Assembly (NCBI GenBank): GCA_964570325.1
Contig: CAZMXS010000057.1
Span: 1 to 30,991 of the forward strand
DNA length: 30,991 nt
Source of the DNA: CAZMXS01 sp964570325
Lineage (GTDB): Bacteria > Verrucomicrobiota > Kiritimatiellia > CAIQIC01 > CAZMXS01
Direction of reading: 5' to 3'
Positions within the stretch are counted from its first letter, which is position 1. Each line of letters opens with the position of its first letter. The notes beneath the pieces were generated by a model that saw nothing but the letters and a program-made list of their open reading frames with translations, made no database searches and was not told the origin of the DNA. Shown in pieces: positions 30,532 through 30,991 of the stretch. The position numbers were made by a program, and so were the translations under genes.

Positions 30532-30991
30532 GCGGATCAGCGATCAAGGTCTTGATCGTGGACGATTCCGCCATCGTCCGGCAGGTTTTTATGACCGAAC
30601 TCGCCCGCGACCCCGGCATCGAGGTGGTTGGTACTGCGCCGGATCCTTATGTCGCGCGCGACAAAATCGTCGCGCTCCAACCCCAGGTCGTTATTCTCGA
30701 CATCGAGATGCCGCGGATGGACGGCATCACTTTTCTGCGCAAGCTGATGCATTACCATCCGCTGCCGGTGATCATCGTCTCTTCGCTGACACCCAAAGGC
30801 GGCGCGCTCGCGCTGCAGGCAATTGAAGCCGGCGCGGTGGACGTGATGTGCAAACCCGGCTCCGCCTACTCGGTGGCCGACATGTCCGTCGCGCTGATTG
30901 ACAAAATCAAAGCCGCCGCTTACGCCGACGTTCGCCGCGCCCCCGCGGCCGCCGCCCCCGCGGCGCCCCCCCAGCGGCGGGCCATGAGCCC
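30528..30991 (+). CDS. cheB: CheB-type methylesterase, N-terminal part (3' partial)
   Basis: The ATG at 30528 overlaps the CheX stop (ATGA). The frame stays open to the window end, giving 154 residues. They form a receiver (D12-D13, phosphoacceptor D58 in I-L-D-I-E-M-P-R-M-D-G, S-S at the switch, C-K-P-G) and the start of an Ala/Pro-rich linker. The I-E-M-P-R-M-D-G-I-T-F-L-R-K-L-M and linker are typical of CheB, so the esterase domain should lie beyond the window. It differs from the CheB at 19229. Being cut, the catalytic residues cannot be checked; a CheY-like regulator with a different output is the alternative. Confidence 0.85.
   Translation, partial: MSGSAIKVLIVDDSAIVRQVFMTELARDPGIEVVGTAPDPYVARDKIVALQPQVVILDIEMPRMDGITFLRKLMHYHPLPVIIVSSLTPKGGALALQAIEAGAVDVMCKPGSAYSVADMSVALIDKIKAAAYADVRRAPAAAAPAAPPQRRAMS

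Overview
The window is a dense, high-GC chemosensory locus, almost all on the + strand, from a motile bacterium I cannot place by name. Degenerate 7-bp tandem repeats between genes, a stand-alone four-helix-bundle (S23-type) gene and Tat-type export suggest a Gram-negative of the PVC group (Verrucomicrobiota, Kiritimatiellota, Lentisphaerota, Planctomycetota) or a neighbouring phylum. This placement is a weak inference.

Layout. 1-2581: the Hpt tail of a phosphorelay protein, a single-domain response regulator, and a receiver-PP2C-HATPase partner-switching regulator. 2792-7371: STAS protein, a very large hybrid CheA and CheW, with a four-helix-bundle gene between 26-bp inverted repeats inserted between cheA and cheW. 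7426-11328: two chemoreceptors (MCP A and B), then a strong intrinsic terminator. 11975-16381: a two-subunit [NiFe] hydrogenase (large, then Tat-exported small) whose small-subunit gene overlaps a third chemoreceptor (MCP C) by 4 bp. 16694-18895: a Cache-type receptor (MCP D). 19229-22666: CheB, CheR, CheY and an HDOD protein. 23010-25598: a second CheW and MCP E, which carries a CheR/CheB-tether-like C-terminus. 25680-27331: STAS protein (- strand), RsbW-like kinase (+), and a C-terminal J-domain protein (-). 27440-30991: a compact second operon of CheR, CheD, HDOD, CheY, CheX and CheB, the last cut by the window end.

How it works together. Five receptors, two CheW adaptors and one CheA with duplicated CheW-like domains and its own receiver form the signalling core. 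Two CheR, two CheB and CheD adjust receptor modification. CheY proteins and CheX carry and quench the output. A Ser/Thr partner switch (PP2C-HATPase, two STAS proteins, one anti-sigma-type kinase) and two HDOD proteins are interleaved, so this array probably also controls something beyond flagellar rotation.

Most notable is the hydrogenase-MCP C unit. The large subunit ends exactly at the residue where maturation proteases normally cut, as in H2-sensing hydrogenases. The small subunit is Tat-exported, lacks a membrane anchor and has altered Fe-S ligands. Its gene is translationally coupled to a chemoreceptor. I propose an extracytoplasmic H2 sensor that feeds chemotaxis. MCPs A, B and D share about 580-676 bp of essentially identical DNA in their signalling halves, which indicates recent gene conversion or duplication with sensor swapping.
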